Of a stretch of DNA of 64,000 bases, positions 6,993 to 16,651 are shown piece after piece. The notes below the pieces were generated by a model. It saw only the letters and a program-made list of their open reading frames with translations. It did not search any database and was not told the DNA's origin. Each line of letters begins with the position of its first letter. Position 1 is the stretch's first letter. Source of the DNA: Paenalcaligenes suwonensis (GTDB lineage: Bacteria > Pseudomonadota > Gammaproteobacteria > Burkholderiales > Burkholderiaceae_B); contig NZ_JAANPV010000003.1 in assembly GCF_011290505.1 (NCBI RefSeq), positions 310,001 through 374,000 of the forward strand, in the 5' to 3' direction. The translations under genes were made by a program, and so were the position numbers.

Positions 6993-7895
6993 CTACTTCG
7001 CCGCCCCTTTACTACGCTGCTCCCTGCGCCACGCCAAAAAGCCCTCTACAGCCACCAACAGCACCGCCAACCATATAGGTATGTAGGTGTACCACTCATG
7101 GCTTTGCACAGGCTCTCCTAGCAGCAAGAACGCCACCCAGAACAGCAAGACCGGCTCAACATAGCCCAAGATGCCAAACAACCCTAGCGGCAATAGCCTG
7201 CTGGCTGTTAAGTAGCCTAGCAACGCTAATGCACTGATCGCACCAAAAACAGGCACCTGCCAGTACAAACGCGCGTACTCGCCAAACTTCTGCGCCACAC
7301 TAATATCTTGTGTGTACAAAATATAAAACGCAGGGATCATCAAAAAGCCGAAATCAAAGAATAACGAGCTTAATGACCCCACTTTTAAATAACGGCGAAT
7401 CACAAAGTATGGCGGGTACCCAAAAGCCACTAACGCTGTAGCCCACGAAAATGAGTAAGTACGCAGTAGCTCGTGTAGCACGCCCACAAATGCTAAGGCC
7501 ACAGCGATACGCTGCAAGGTGCTGAGTTGCTCCTTGTAAAACACCCTGCCTGTAAGCACCATCATCAGGGGTAGTAAAAAATACCCCATAGACACTTCTA
7601 GCGCTTTGCCATGTAATGGCGCCCACACAAACACCCACATCTGTAGGCCAAATAAAATAGCGCATATGACTTGCAAGACCATATAGCGAATGTCGCCAAA
7701 CATACGCCGTATCATCAGCCCCACTTCACCCCAGCGTTTTAAGCGCGTGATAAAGATAGCCAGCACAGGAAAACCCAGCAGCACACGCCACGCAAAGATT
7801 TCTGTGCCTTCAAGTGGTCGTAGCAGCGTTGCGTAGTAATACAGTAGCGCAAACAAAAAGGATGCGCCTACTGACAACCCTACCCCTTTTTTCAT
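6993..7895 (-). CDS. rarD: EamA-family permease RarD
   Basis: 300-residue protein with about ten hydrophobic helices, matching the RarD branch of the EamA/DMT transporters. Recognisable features are MKKGVGLSVGASFLFALLYY at the N-terminus, FGLQMWVFVWAPLHGKALEV and SMGYFLLPLMMVLTGRVFYKE in the first repeat, and LGYVEPVLLFWVAFLLLGEP in the second. The substrate is unknown; E. coli RarD was linked to chloramphenicol sensitivity, but no substrate is established. The start codon shares a base with the stop of the upstream PIN gene (TAATG), so it is coupled to the recO-PIN transcript. Confidence 0.85.
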   Translation of the reverse strand: MKKGVGLSVGASFLFALLYYYATLLRPLEGTEIFAWRVLLGFPVLAIFITRLKRWGEVGLMIRRMFGDIRYMVLQVICAILFGLQMWVFVWAPLHGKALEVSMGYFLLPLMMVLTGRVFYKEQLSTLQRIAVALAFVGVLHELLRTYSFSWATALVAFGYPPYFVIRRYLKVGSLSSLFFDFGFLMIPAFYILYTQDISVAQKFGEYARLYWQVPVFGAISALALLGYLTASRLLPLGLFGILGYVEPVLLFWVAFLLLGEPVQSHEWYTYIPIWLAVLLVAVEGFLAWRREQRSKGAAK

Positions 7896-8515
7896 TACTC
7901 ACCTGTGAGAGTCTGTTGCTCATAACAGCGATTAAAGCGATATAAACGCTCGCGCTTCAGCAAGGCTTCTACACTTAATAATGGCTTGTCCGGTGCTCGC
8001 ACAGCATCCGGCATAGCTTCCAGCAAGGACAATAGCAGGCGCGCATGCTCTGCCCATAGTCCTTCTAAAAACTGATCTGGAGCCCACAACACTAACCCCA
8101 TACGTCGTAGCTCTGACTTATTGAAATCTTTAAGGTTTTTAGTGAGCACACCCACGGTACGCCCACTAAAGTTTTCTTGCGCTGCCCTGGCTGCCGCAAT
8201 CACATGCCAGTCCTTGGGATCACTATAGCGCAAACCCTCTTTAAAGAGCTGCACATTGCCTTGATCTGCCTGTGGAAACTCTTGCTGCCACGCATCCCAA
8301 TCCAACTGTAATTGTGACTCGGGCACTTCCCACAACCTAGAAGCATTGCGTCGCCATTCATCGGCGATGACTGGACTCCATGCGGGTTGAAATACCTGCG
8401 CTCTGGCTAAGCCCAAACATAAGTAGCGCAATACGTTTGAGATCATGACACAGGCATCTAACACCACAATGGGGGTGGTTGTGTCAGTAGTAGAAGATAC
8501 GGAAGTGGTTGTCAT
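7895..8515 (-). CDS. PIN-domain protein
   Basis: 206-residue protein with an N-terminal PIN nuclease-like domain. Acidic residues expected for metal binding are visible in VVLDACVMISN, IADEWRRNA and SDPKDWHVIAAA, with a later VLTKNLKDFNK segment. The first 15 residues are a Ser/Thr-rich leader. PIN domains are often toxin RNases, but there is no antitoxin-like small gene beside it and the gene sits inside a recO-PIN-rarD transcript (4-bp overlap with recO, TAATG with rarD). That argues for a housekeeping or processing role instead of a classical toxin-antitoxin pair. The target is unknown. Confidence 0.75.
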   Translation of the reverse strand: MTTTSVSSTTDTTTPIVVLDACVMISNVLRYLCLGLARAQVFQPAWSPVIADEWRRNASRLWEVPESQLQLDWDAWQQEFPQADQGNVQLFKEGLRYSDPKDWHVIAAARAAQENFSGRTVGVLTKNLKDFNKSELRRMGLVLWAPDQFLEGLWAEHARLLLSLLEAMPDAVRAPDKPLLSVEALLKRERLYRFNRCYEQQTLTGE

Positions 8516-9105
8516 GACTGCAGATGCAGTAGATCCATCATCACCCCGCGCGTGCGCAGTGGGCGTCCCAACAACTCATCTAAGCGCTCACGCAACAAGG
8601 TGCGCAAGTAGGGTTCTTGTTCTACATCGCTAAAATCAGGCAGTTGTTGATCCAAGCCATACCCTGTTTCTTGCAGCAGTATCCACTCAAACCTACGCAA
8701 CGCTAAGGATGCCTGTTTAGGATGATGGGCCAAATGCTCTAAGGCTTGCTCATACGCAGTAAACAGCACATCGTGAGGATCTTCCTTAGGCAACAAACGC
8801 AGCAGCAGTTCGTTCATGTACCAGACTGACATCATTGCCCGTCCTGATAACACATGTAGACCCGCGCACTCCGCTTGCGTTAAGGTTTTCACTTCATTCG
8901 CCCCCGTCCACCCTACATGCAGAGGCTGAAATACCGACAACACGGCTCGCAACGCTGAATAGGGGCGCTTGGCCCCCTTGGCTACCAGCGATACAGTGCC
9001 ATATTGCTGGCTAAAGACCTGAATCAATAACGAGGTTTCACGCCAGGCCATACTGTGCAGCACGTACGCCCGTTCATGCTGCACACGCTGACGCTGTCTA
9101 CTCAT
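8512..9105 (-). CDS. recO: DNA repair protein RecO (short form)
   Basis: RecO loads RecA with RecF/RecR during recombinational gap repair. The N-terminal OB-fold is intact (AYVLHSMAWRETSLLIQVFS, VSLVAKGAKRPYSALRAVLS), as are the helical middle (YMNELLLRLLPKEDPH) and the C-terminal signature RPLRTRGVMMDLL. The start at 9105 follows from the standard N-terminus [17 protein letters not shown] and overlaps the era stop by eight bases. The predicted 197 residues are about 40 fewer than E. coli RecO (242). The shortfall lies between the ETGYG motif and the C-terminal helices. It is last of the lep-rnc-era genes. Confidence 0.85.
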   Translation of the reverse strand: MSRQRQRVQHERAYVLHSMAWRETSLLIQVFSQQYGTVSLVAKGAKRPYSALRAVLSVFQPLHVGWTGANEVKTLTQAECAGLHVLSGRAMMSVWYMNELLLRLLPKEDPHDVLFTAYEQALEHLAHHPKQASLALRRFEWILLQETGYGLDQQLPDFSDVEQEPYLRTLLRERLDELLGRPLRTRGVMMDLLHLQS

Positions 9106-9991
9106 ACCCCAGCTCGCGCAGCGATGCCTCCCGGTCAGACCAGCCCTTGCGTACTTTGACGTACACATTCAAAAACACAGGCTTTTCCAACATGCGTTCA
9201 ATATCTTGACGAGCCTCACTGGCGATACGCTTCATATGCTCTCCACCCGCGCCTAACAAAATGGGCTTGTGGCCTTCACGCTCTACCAGTACACACGCAG
9301 AAATACGTGCGCCTTTTTCATTTTCATCCCACTCTTCTATCATGACGGTACAGCTGTAAGGCAGCTCGTCACCCACCAAGCGGAAGATTTTTTCGCGCAT
9401 TAACTCTGCCGCGATGAACTTCATGGACCTATCGGTAAGCGTGTCCTCTTCGAACATGGGCTCACCCACTGGCAAGTGTGCTGCGACTTCATTTAACAGC
9501 ACATCTAACTGCAACCCTTTAGCCGCACTAAGCGGAACCACAGCGGTGTAGTTAAACTTCTGGCTCACCTGCGCAATGAAAGGCAATAGGTCAGCTTTGT
9601 TTTTCAGCATGTCTACCTTGTTGATCACCAAAATCACTTTGGCATTTTTAGGTAGCAAAGGAACCAGTTGTTCATCACCCGGCGTCCATTTTCCAGCTTC
9701 TACCACTTGAATCACTACGTCCACGTCAGCCAAGGCTTGGGTCACTACGCGATTCATCATGCGGTTCATCGCACCGCCATGACGGGTTTGAAAACCCGGG
9801 GTATCAACAAAGACAAACTGCGCATCATCACGCGTTAGTACGCTGTGAATACGGTGACGCGTGGTTTGCGCTTTACGTGACACAATAGAAACTTTGGTGC
9901 CAACCAGAGCATTGGTCAACGTAGACTTGCCCACGTTAGGGCGCCCTACTACGGCGATAAAACCGCAATGAAAGTCTTGCGTAGTGTTCAT
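9098..9991 (-). CDS. era: GTPase Era
   Basis: 297-residue GTPase that binds 16S rRNA and helps mature the 30S subunit. The G1 motif GRPNVGKS occupies residues 16-23; DTPG (G3) and INKVDML (G4) follow. The C-terminal KH domain carries [20 protein letters not shown]. Era overlaps rnc by four bases upstream and recO by eight downstream, the conserved rnc-era-recO block linking rRNA processing and ribosome assembly. Confidence 0.95.
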   Translation of the reverse strand: MNTTQDFHCGFIAVVGRPNVGKSTLTNALVGTKVSIVSRKAQTTRHRIHSVLTRDDAQFVFVDTPGFQTRHGGAMNRMMNRVVTQALADVDVVIQVVEAGKWTPGDEQLVPLLPKNAKVILVINKVDMLKNKADLLPFIAQVSQKFNYTAVVPLSAAKGLQLDVLLNEVAAHLPVGEPMFEEDTLTDRSMKFIAAELMREKIFRLVGDELPYSCTVMIEEWDENEKGARISACVLVEREGHKPILLGAGGEHMKRIASEARQDIERMLEKPVFLNVYVKVRKGWSDREASLRELGYE

Positions 9992-10743
9992 GACTGCTCC
10001 TGACTGACGGCAACCGGCAGACTTAACTGTGGATTACGGCTGCGCTTCTGGCGCCCTGCCTTATTGTCCAAAAAGGCGGACACGTGTTCTATGGCTTGTT
10101 CTGCTGTGGCTTGTTCTGCCGCACGACGGCTGCTGCCGCTAGCAGTCAGCGTAAGATCTAACTTCTCTATATGGCACTGCACATCAAAGGTCTGATTATG
10201 CGCTGCCCCATGCGTTGCCACTACGGTATATACCGGCAGAGCCAACCTATGACCTTGTAACAACTCTTGCAGCAAGGTTTTAGGATCTTTACCTAATGTT
10301 TTGGGATCAATATCCACCATAATGGCTTCAAACTGCCCTGTAATGACCTTTTCTGCTTGGTCAAAACCACCATCTAGATATACCGCACCAAAAATGGCTT
10401 CTAAGGCATCCGACAAAATGGAAGGACGTCTGAAACCACCGCTTTTAAGCTCGCCCTCGCCTAATCGCAGATAATCGGATAATTCCAATCGTTGGGCGAT
10501 ATCAGCCAAGGTAGCCTGCTTCACCAAATTAGCACGCAACCTCGACAAATCACCTTCATCAATCTTTTGAAACCGTTTGAACAGCAGTGATGCCACCACA
10601 AAGTTCAACACCGAGTCGCCTAGAAACTCTAGGCGCTCATTGTGTTTTGCACTATGGCTACGGTGCGTCAGCGCCTGTTCAAGCAATGCCTGATCAGAAA
10701 ACTGATAGTTAATCCGTTGTTCTAGCTTTTGCAAGCGTGCCAT
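9988..10743 (-). CDS. rnc: Ribonuclease III
   Basis: 251-residue double-strand-specific endoribonuclease that processes rRNA precursors and structured mRNAs. The catalytic signature [17 protein letters not shown] and the second acidic segment [18 protein letters not shown] are intact. The double-stranded RNA binding domain follows ([20 protein letters not shown] onwards). There is a short basic tail, [13 protein letters not shown], beyond that domain. The start shares its first A with the lepB stop (TAATG), so lepB, rnc and era are translationally coupled. Confidence 0.95.
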   Translation of the reverse strand: MARLQKLEQRINYQFSDQALLEQALTHRSHSAKHNERLEFLGDSVLNFVVASLLFKRFQKIDEGDLSRLRANLVKQATLADIAQRLELSDYLRLGEGELKSGGFRRPSILSDALEAIFGAVYLDGGFDQAEKVITGQFEAIMVDIDPKTLGKDPKTLLQELLQGHRLALPVYTVVATHGAAHNQTFDVQCHIEKLDLTLTASGSSRRAAEQATAEQAIEHVSAFLDNKAGRQKRSRNPQLSLPVAVSQEQS

Positions 10744-11627
10744 TATTGAAATCTTCCTATACGGCCAAACTCACCGAAGTTCATCCAGATGAGGAAAGCT
10801 CTACCCACTATATTTTCATCGGGTACAAAACCCCAATAGCGGCTGTCTTGGCTGTTATCGCGGTTATCACCCATTACGAAATAATTCCCCTCGGGAACGG
10901 TACAACGTAAACCGGCAGGGAAGTACTCACAACGATCACGGTACGGGAAATCAGTAATAGGACGGTAGTATTGAGGCGCACGCTTATCTAACAAAATATC
11001 GTGCTTCACTTTACCCAACTGCTCTACATACTTACCGGTGTAGCGACTGTGATCAGGTTCAAAATAATCACCATCACGCACTTCGTTTACTTTAGTGCCA
11101 TTGATATACAGCACTTTGTCACGGTACTCCACCACATCGCCAGGCAGGCCCACTACGCGTTTGATGTAATCAATCTCAGGCTGCACAGGGTAACGAAACA
11201 CCAGCACATCACCACGCTCTGGGGAGCCTGTGTCAACAATTTTAGTATTTAACACAGGCAATCTGATGCCATATTCGTATTTATTCACCAAGATAAAATC
11301 GCCATTTTGCAAAGTAGGCAACATAGAACCTGATGGAATACGGAACGGTTCAAAAATGAACGAACGTAAAATAAACACAAACAAAATGACCGGAAAGAAG
11401 CTCACGCCATACTCTACCCACCATGGCATTTTCATTGCTTTGGCATAAGCATCTTTGCGCAACTTGTCGATCTCGCCCGCATCCACCCCAGGAAGGTCTG
11501 GGATGGCGGACATAGCGTCACGTGCACGCTGGCGGCGCTTAGCGGCTAAGGAAAACTTATTCCATGCCCACACCACACCGGTCAGCAATAAAAGAACAAA
11601 TAAAATGAGGGAAAAATCCCAGCGCAT
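10743..11627 (-). CDS. lepB: Signal peptidase I
   Basis: 294-residue inner-membrane protease that removes signal peptides from secreted proteins on the periplasmic side. Two N-terminal membrane segments ([16 protein letters not shown] and [15 protein letters not shown]) precede the catalytic domain. The serine lies in [12 protein letters not shown], the lysine in [11 protein letters not shown], and box E in [17 protein letters not shown]. It follows lepA by about 20 bases in the same transcript. Confidence 0.95.
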   Translation of the reverse strand: MRWDFSLILFVLLLLTGVVWAWNKFSLAAKRRQRARDAMSAIPDLPGVDAGEIDKLRKDAYAKAMKMPWWVEYGVSFFPVILFVFILRSFIFEPFRIPSGSMLPTLQNGDFILVNKYEYGIRLPVLNTKIVDTGSPERGDVLVFRYPVQPEIDYIKRVVGLPGDVVEYRDKVLYINGTKVNEVRDGDYFEPDHSRYTGKYVEQLGKVKHDILLDKRAPQYYRPITDFPYRDRCEYFPAGLRCTVPEGNYFVMGDNRDNSQDSRYWGFVPDENIVGRAFLIWMNFGEFGRIGRFQ

Positions 11628-11647
11628 GGTTAGTGATCCTTTGTCTG

Positions 11648-13441
11648 TTACTTTTCGTCAACTTGCAAAATAGCCAAAAACGCCTCTTGAGGAATTTCTA
11701 CGTTCCCCACTTGTTTCATACGTTTCTTACCGGCTTTCTGTTTCTCTAGCAGTTTTTTCTTACGAGAAATATCACCACCATAACACTTGGCCAATACGTT
11801 CTTACGCAAGGCTTTCACGTTTTCACGGGAAATAATGTCAGCACCAATAGCGGCTTGAATCGCAATATCAAACATTTGGCGAGGGATAAGGCTGCGCATC
11901 TTAGACACAACTTCACGCCCGCGGAAACGCGCATTGGCTCGGTGCACAATGACCGACAATGCATCGACTCGGTCGCCGTTGATCAGCACGTCTACCTTCA
12001 CCACATCGGCAGAACGGTACTCGATGAACTCATAGTCCATGGACGCATAGCCACGCGAAACCGATTTCAACTTATCAAAGAAGTCCAAAACAATTTCGGC
12101 CAACGGCATTTCGTACACCAAGCTTACTTGGCGGCCTAAATACGTCATGTTTTTCTGTACGCCACGTTTGGCATTACAGAGCGTCATCACTGGACCCACG
12201 TAGTCTTGTGGCATCAATAGTGACACCTCAACAATAGGCTCTCGTATATCGGCAATGTGGCCGACCTCGGGCATACGTGATGGGCTTTCAATCATCAAGA
12301 TTTCGCCATCGTTACGCTGCACTTCATACACTACCGATGGTGCCGTAGTGATGATGTCCATGTCGAACTCACGCTCTAAGCGCTCTTGCACAATTTCCAT
12401 GTGCAAAAGCCCCAAGAAGCCACATCGGAAGCCAAAGCCCAAGGCTTGGGAAACTTCTGGTTCGAACATCAACGATGCATCGTTTAACTTCAGCTTTTCC
12501 AGCGAATCACGCAACTGATCGTATTCACTACTTTCTACCGGGTACAAGCCAGCAAAAACCTGAGGTTTCACTTCCACAAAACCAGGCAGTGGTTCGCTAG
12601 CAGGCTTAGCAGCATGAGTAACCGTGTCACCCACTTTGGCATGCTCTAGCTCTTTCATGCCCGTAATAATGAAACCCACTTCCCCCGCGGACAATACATC
12701 ACGCGGTGTGGATTTTGGCGTAAACACACCAATTTGGTCTGCGTTGTGCGTGGCTGCGGTAGACATCAGCAGCACCTTATCCTTTTGTCTGAGTTGGCCG
12801 TTCACAATACGAACCAACATCACCACACCCACGTAGTTATCAAACCAGGAGTCAATGATCAGTGCTTGCAACGGTGCATTCGGATCGCCTTGCGGTGCAG
12901 GAACCTTGTTCACCACCGCTTCTAAAATATCCTCAATGCCCATACCTGTTTTAGCACTGGCTGGTATAGCTTCTGACGCATCAATACCGATCACGTCTTC
13001 TATTTCTTGACGAGCGGCTTCTGGATCTGCCGAAGGCAAATCCATTTTATTCAATACAGGAATTACTTCTAACTCTTGCTCCAGCGCGGTATAGCAGGTT
13101 GCTACCGTTTGCGCTTCCACACCTTGTGAAGCGTCAACCACTAACAATGCACCTTCACACGCGGACAGCGAGCGGGAAACTTCATACGAGAAGTCTACGT
13201 GCCCGGGGGTATCAATCAGATTCAGATTGTAGACCTTGCCGTCTCTAGCTTTGTAGTGCAAGGCAGCCGTCTGGGCTTTGATCGTAATCCCCCGCTCACG
13301 TTCAATATCCATGGAGTCCAAAACTTGTGTGGACATTTCACGATCTTCCAGGCCACCACAACGTTGGATCAGTCTATCTGCCAACGTGGATTTACCGTGA
13401 TCGATGTGAGCAATAATGGAGAAGTTGCGAATATGGTCCAT
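11648..13441 (-). CDS. lepA: Elongation factor 4 (LepA)
   Basis: 597-residue ribosome-associated translational GTPase. The G1 motif is [14 protein letters not shown], followed by the switch region with [17 protein letters not shown] and [10 protein letters not shown]. The LepA-specific C-terminal domain ends [20 protein letters not shown] and [20 protein letters not shown], the family hallmark. It heads the lepA-lepB-rnc-era-recO-PIN-rarD run. A terminator at 13512-13539 separates it from mucD, so it probably has its own promoter in 13442-13511. Confidence 0.97.
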   Translation of the reverse strand: MDHIRNFSIIAHIDHGKSTLADRLIQRCGGLEDREMSTQVLDSMDIERERGITIKAQTAALHYKARDGKVYNLNLIDTPGHVDFSYEVSRSLSACEGALLVVDASQGVEAQTVATCYTALEQELEVIPVLNKMDLPSADPEAARQEIEDVIGIDASEAIPASAKTGMGIEDILEAVVNKVPAPQGDPNAPLQALIIDSWFDNYVGVVMLVRIVNGQLRQKDKVLLMSTAATHNADQIGVFTPKSTPRDVLSAGEVGFIITGMKELEHAKVGDTVTHAAKPASEPLPGFVEVKPQVFAGLYPVESSEYDQLRDSLEKLKLNDASLMFEPEVSQALGFGFRCGFLGLLHMEIVQERLEREFDMDIITTAPSVVYEVQRNDGEILMIESPSRMPEVGHIADIREPIVEVSLLMPQDYVGPVMTLCNAKRGVQKNMTYLGRQVSLVYEMPLAEIVLDFFDKLKSVSRGYASMDYEFIEYRSADVVKVDVLINGDRVDALSVIVHRANARFRGREVVSKMRSLIPRQMFDIAIQAAIGADIISRENVKALRKNVLAKCYGGDISRKKKLLEKQKAGKKRMKQVGNVEIPQEAFLAILQVDEK

Positions 13442-13511
13442 AGGCCCAAAAACAAAAAAACAGCGGTTAAAGAAATGCTGCCTGAAATAGAAGATGACCT
13501 TATTTCATGGC

Positions 13512-13539
13512 AAAAAAGAGGGGCGCTCCGGGCGCCCCC
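13512..13539 (-). terminator. Rho-independent terminator after mucD
   Basis: GGGGCGC (13520-13526) pairs with GCGCCCC (13532-13538). Six A residues at 13512-13517 form the U tail on the minus strand. It ends the sigma-E operon before lepA. Confidence 0.85.
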
Positions 13540-13575
13540 ATCTGCATAACAGTTATTTTACCTTTTTACGGCACA

Positions 13576-15075
13576 TTATTCTTCTGGCGTGATTAACAGC
13601 CATTGAGAGTTGCTGCCACGCACCACCAACACAGCGGCAGCCTTGTCTTTAGGCAAGCCTTTTACCACTTTGTTGTATTGCGAAGGGCTATCAATATCTT
13701 GGTCGTTGATGCGCATAATCACATCACCTTCCATGATACCCGTTTCAGCCGCTGCACCCGAAGCTTCTGCCACAAGCACACCGGCTTCTACACCCATCTG
13801 CTCAGCTTCCGCTTTGCTCATGGCTTTTACACTCATGCCCAAACGGTCGACATTGCTAGGGGCTGGAGCACTGGTATCGTTGCTTTCTGGCGCACCAGGA
13901 ATCTCTTCTACGGTTGCTTTCAGGGTAACGAGTTTACCTTTACGCCATACTTCTACTGGCACTTCAGTACCCGGTTTCACTGCACCCACCGTACGAGGCA
14001 AGTCGCTCATGTGCTCAACGCGTCTGTCACCGAACTTCAAGATCACGTCACCTGAACGAATACCGGCTTTCGCTGCTGGGCCATCAGGCTCTACCGCGCT
14101 GACCAATGCACCTTTAGCATCTTCTAGACCCAATGCTTTGGCCACAGCTTCATCCACCTGAGTAATCTGTACGCCAATGCGGCCACGCGTCACTTTGCCA
14201 TGCTCTTTCAGTTGCGCTACTACCTGCATGACTTCATCAATAGGAATAGCCAACGAAATACCCATGAAACCACCGCTACGGGAAACGATCTGGGAGTTCA
14301 TCCCAACCACTTCACCGCTCAAGTTGAGCAATGGGCCGCCCGAGTTACCAGGGTTCACTGCCACATCCGTTTGGATGAACGGCAAGTAATCACCTGTATC
14401 ACGGTTAATCGCACTCACCACACCCACCGTCACGGTGGAGTCCAAACCAAAAGGCGAACCAATGGCCACTACCCATTGACCTTTCTTCAAGGCACCAGGA
14501 TCACCGATTTCTAGAGGCGGCAACGACTTAGCATCAATTTTAATCAAGGCTACATCGGTACGCTCATCGCGACCTACTATCGTCGCTTTGTATTCTTTAC
14601 CGTCGGTTAGCGTTACAAAAATGTCATTGGCATCAGCCACTACGTGGTTGTTGGTCAGAACATAACCATCGTCCGAGATAATAAAACCCGACCCCACACC
14701 ACGAGGCACTACACGTTCGCGCTGTTGTGGCGGTACAGCCTGTTGGGGGCCACGTTGACGTGGTGCTGCTCCAGGAGGCGCACCGGGAGGTGCCATATCA
14801 GGACCAAAGAACCAGCGGAACAAATCGTAAGGGTCGCCCTCTGCACCACCGCCCTGATACACAGGCACAACCTCAGTGGTACGAATATTCACAACAGACT
14901 TCTCTGTTTTCTCTACAATCCCTGAAAAATCAGGCAGGGTTACCGTAGGTACAGGTCTAGACTCCTCGGCCTGAGCGAACACTTGCGGCGTCACTAACGC
15001 CACGGCCAGCCCAGTTGCCACAGCAGCCAAAGGAGCTGCCAATTTTTGGTATCCAGAACGAATGACTTGCATCAT
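13576..15075 (-). CDS. mucD: Periplasmic serine endoprotease, DegP/MucD type
   Basis: 499-residue HtrA-family protease that degrades misfolded envelope proteins. An N-terminal signal peptide (LAAVATGLAVALVTPQVFAQA) is followed by the trypsin-like domain with His in LTNNHVVADAND, Asp in DERTDVALIKID and Ser in NPGNSGGPLLNLSG. Two PDZ domains follow (GRIGVQITQVDEAVAKALGL onwards, and a second ending near the C-terminus). A Pro/Gln/Arg-rich loop precedes the protease core. Its place at the end of rpoE-rseA-rseB-mucD matches the sigma-E stress operons of Pseudomonas and Burkholderiales. Confidence 0.93.
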   Translation of the reverse strand: MMQVIRSGYQKLAAPLAAVATGLAVALVTPQVFAQAEESRPVPTVTLPDFSGIVEKTEKSVVNIRTTEVVPVYQGGGAEGDPYDLFRWFFGPDMAPPGAPPGAAPRQRGPQQAVPPQQRERVVPRGVGSGFIISDDGYVLTNNHVVADANDIFVTLTDGKEYKATIVGRDERTDVALIKIDAKSLPPLEIGDPGALKKGQWVVAIGSPFGLDSTVTVGVVSAINRDTGDYLPFIQTDVAVNPGNSGGPLLNLSGEVVGMNSQIVSRSGGFMGISLAIPIDEVMQVVAQLKEHGKVTRGRIGVQITQVDEAVAKALGLEDAKGALVSAVEPDGPAAKAGIRSGDVILKFGDRRVEHMSDLPRTVGAVKPGTEVPVEVWRKGKLVTLKATVEEIPGAPESNDTSAPAPSNVDRLGMSVKAMSKAEAEQMGVEAGVLVAEASGAAAETGIMEGDVIMRINDQDIDSPSQYNKVVKGLPKDKAAAVLVVRGSNSQWLLITPEE

Positions 15076-15095
15076 TAACTCCTATAGCATGAGCG

Positions 15096-16139
15096 TCAAT
15101 TTTTTTTGTTAAATGGCACATATTCCACGTTTGCTGCCAAATCGCGCAATGTACTCAACGGAACCTCTCCCGTCGCCGTGACCCAATACTCGGCCACTTG
15201 CGTACGGTACAAATTCATACTTCCACGGCTAGAGCCCTGATCCGCTTGCATATACGAACCATGATTGCTCACAGGCTCAATAAAAACGGAAATAGCCGCC
15301 AACCCATCTGACATCACCAATTGCACTACTTTCCGTGTGGCTCGCATAGAGCGCACTACCTGTGTCACAGGTTCAAAACCGTTAGGGTATGGAATTGCCC
15401 AACCCTCTGACACCAAGTCCACATCTTCCATGTACGCATTTAGCGTACGCCAGCCATCAGTATTAAATGCCGAATCTAAGCCTGACATAGGCACACGATT
15501 GTCATAGGCAATGTTGGCGAATGCGATTTGATTAATCACCTCGCCATTGGCATTTAAGGTCTCGGCCTGCAACAGAAGTGAGTTGGCGATATCGGCACAA
15601 AATCGATAACCATAGCGCAGCGCATCTTTGGGAAGCAGCTCATAAACACGGCACTCACGGCCAGCAATACGCTGCACCTCGTCCATGACACTGGCTGAGT
15701 AATAGTTCTGCACATTGTCTATAGCGGTAAGCAAAATAGCAGGGAAACGATCTGGTCTACGCTTCTCAACAACGATCAGCTTACGTTCAGGCACAAGACA
15801 TAAAACCTCATCGTTATGTCTCAAGTACTCGCGCGGTGTGCCATCTAATAGCTCCAACCGCTCACGCTCACCCGTACCATCTACCCTATGCACAACGTTA
15901 ATGGCCTGTGTAGAACCATCTTGCGTATAGGTAACTATCCCCGCGTAATCCAAATCGCGAGCTGCCTGCTGAATTTCCTGCAAAAAGAGGAAACTTTCAG
16001 GTACAGAGGAGTCCTGAATCAACGTTGCATGTGCCGCCTGTGGCAAAAACGATAGCCCCAGCACGGCTGAGCACAGCAGCACGCCAAAGCCTCGTGCTCC
16101 ACGTCCCGATTTGGCAGCAAAAACCCAGTCCCTCACCAT
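15096..16139 (-). CDS. rseB: Sigma-E regulatory protein RseB/MucB
   Basis: 347-residue periplasmic partner of RseA that blocks its cleavage until lipoprotein or LPS intermediates accumulate. A signal peptide (GFGVLLCSAVLGLSFLPQAAHA) precedes the LolA-like domain (LQEIQQAARDLDYAGIVTYT, VVHRVDGTGERERLELLDG, EVLCLVPERKLIVVEKRRP) and the smaller C-terminal domain (GWAIPYPNGFEPVTQVVRSM). The start codon touches the rseA stop, so the two are co-translated. Confidence 0.9.
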   Translation of the reverse strand: MVRDWVFAAKSGRGARGFGVLLCSAVLGLSFLPQAAHATLIQDSSVPESFLFLQEIQQAARDLDYAGIVTYTQDGSTQAINVVHRVDGTGERERLELLDGTPREYLRHNDEVLCLVPERKLIVVEKRRPDRFPAILLTAIDNVQNYYSASVMDEVQRIAGRECRVYELLPKDALRYGYRFCADIANSLLLQAETLNANGEVINQIAFANIAYDNRVPMSGLDSAFNTDGWRTLNAYMEDVDLVSEGWAIPYPNGFEPVTQVVRSMRATRKVVQLVMSDGLAAISVFIEPVSNHGSYMQADQGSSRGSMNLYRTQVAEYWVTATGEVPLSTLRDLAANVEYVPFNKKN

Positions 16140-16639
16140 TACTGCAATGCTCCTTGATCATAGGACACCTGACGCACCGGTCCTAAACCAGACATATCCC
16201 GATGCGCGTCTAAGTAATCCCACCAGACATCGTCTGCAGCAATGGCCAATACTGGCTCTGAAGGGGTATCACTCAAAATGCCTGTGGTAGGGGTAGCTAC
16301 CCATGCCACAGCTGCTACGGCAGCCGCCGCGGCCAAACTGGAAAGCCCTACACTCACTGACCTTTTCATGCGTTTATGCTGAGGAGCAAAAACGATGGGC
16401 TCTTCATCAATGGCCTTAGAAAGACGTGCATAAAACTTATCCGAAGGTGACAGGGCTAGCTCTTCGCTGCGCAACACATCACCAATCAAGTGATAGGTAT
16501 CCCAGATCTGGCGCCCATAAGGCGTATCCAGTTCATCAGCGCGAACCTCTCCCTCGCCGTCCACCCAAGAAGAAACCGTGGCTTCCCAACTCGCCGTTTC
16601 TGTCTCTTCTGTAATGATCAACTGTGAATTCTTCACCAT
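16139..16639 (-). CDS. rseA: Anti-sigma-E factor RseA/MucA
   Basis: 166-residue single-pass membrane anti-sigma factor. The N-terminal cytoplasmic domain that clamps RpoE is recognisable (WEATVSSWVDGEGEVRADEL, WDTYHLIGDVLRSEEL). One hydrophobic segment around residues 95-115 (SVGLSSLAAAAAVAAVAWVA) spans the inner membrane. The periplasmic tail is short. Regulated intramembrane proteolysis of this protein frees sigma-E. It lies 12 bases after rpoE and overlaps rseB by one base. Confidence 0.88.
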   Translation of the reverse strand: MVKNSQLIITEETETASWEATVSSWVDGEGEVRADELDTPYGRQIWDTYHLIGDVLRSEELALSPSDKFYARLSKAIDEEPIVFAPQHKRMKRSVSVGLSSLAAAAAVAAVAWVATPTTGILSDTPSEPVLAIAADDVWWDYLDAHRDMSGLGPVRQVSYDQGALQ

Positions 16640-16651
16640 GACGTATTCCTT

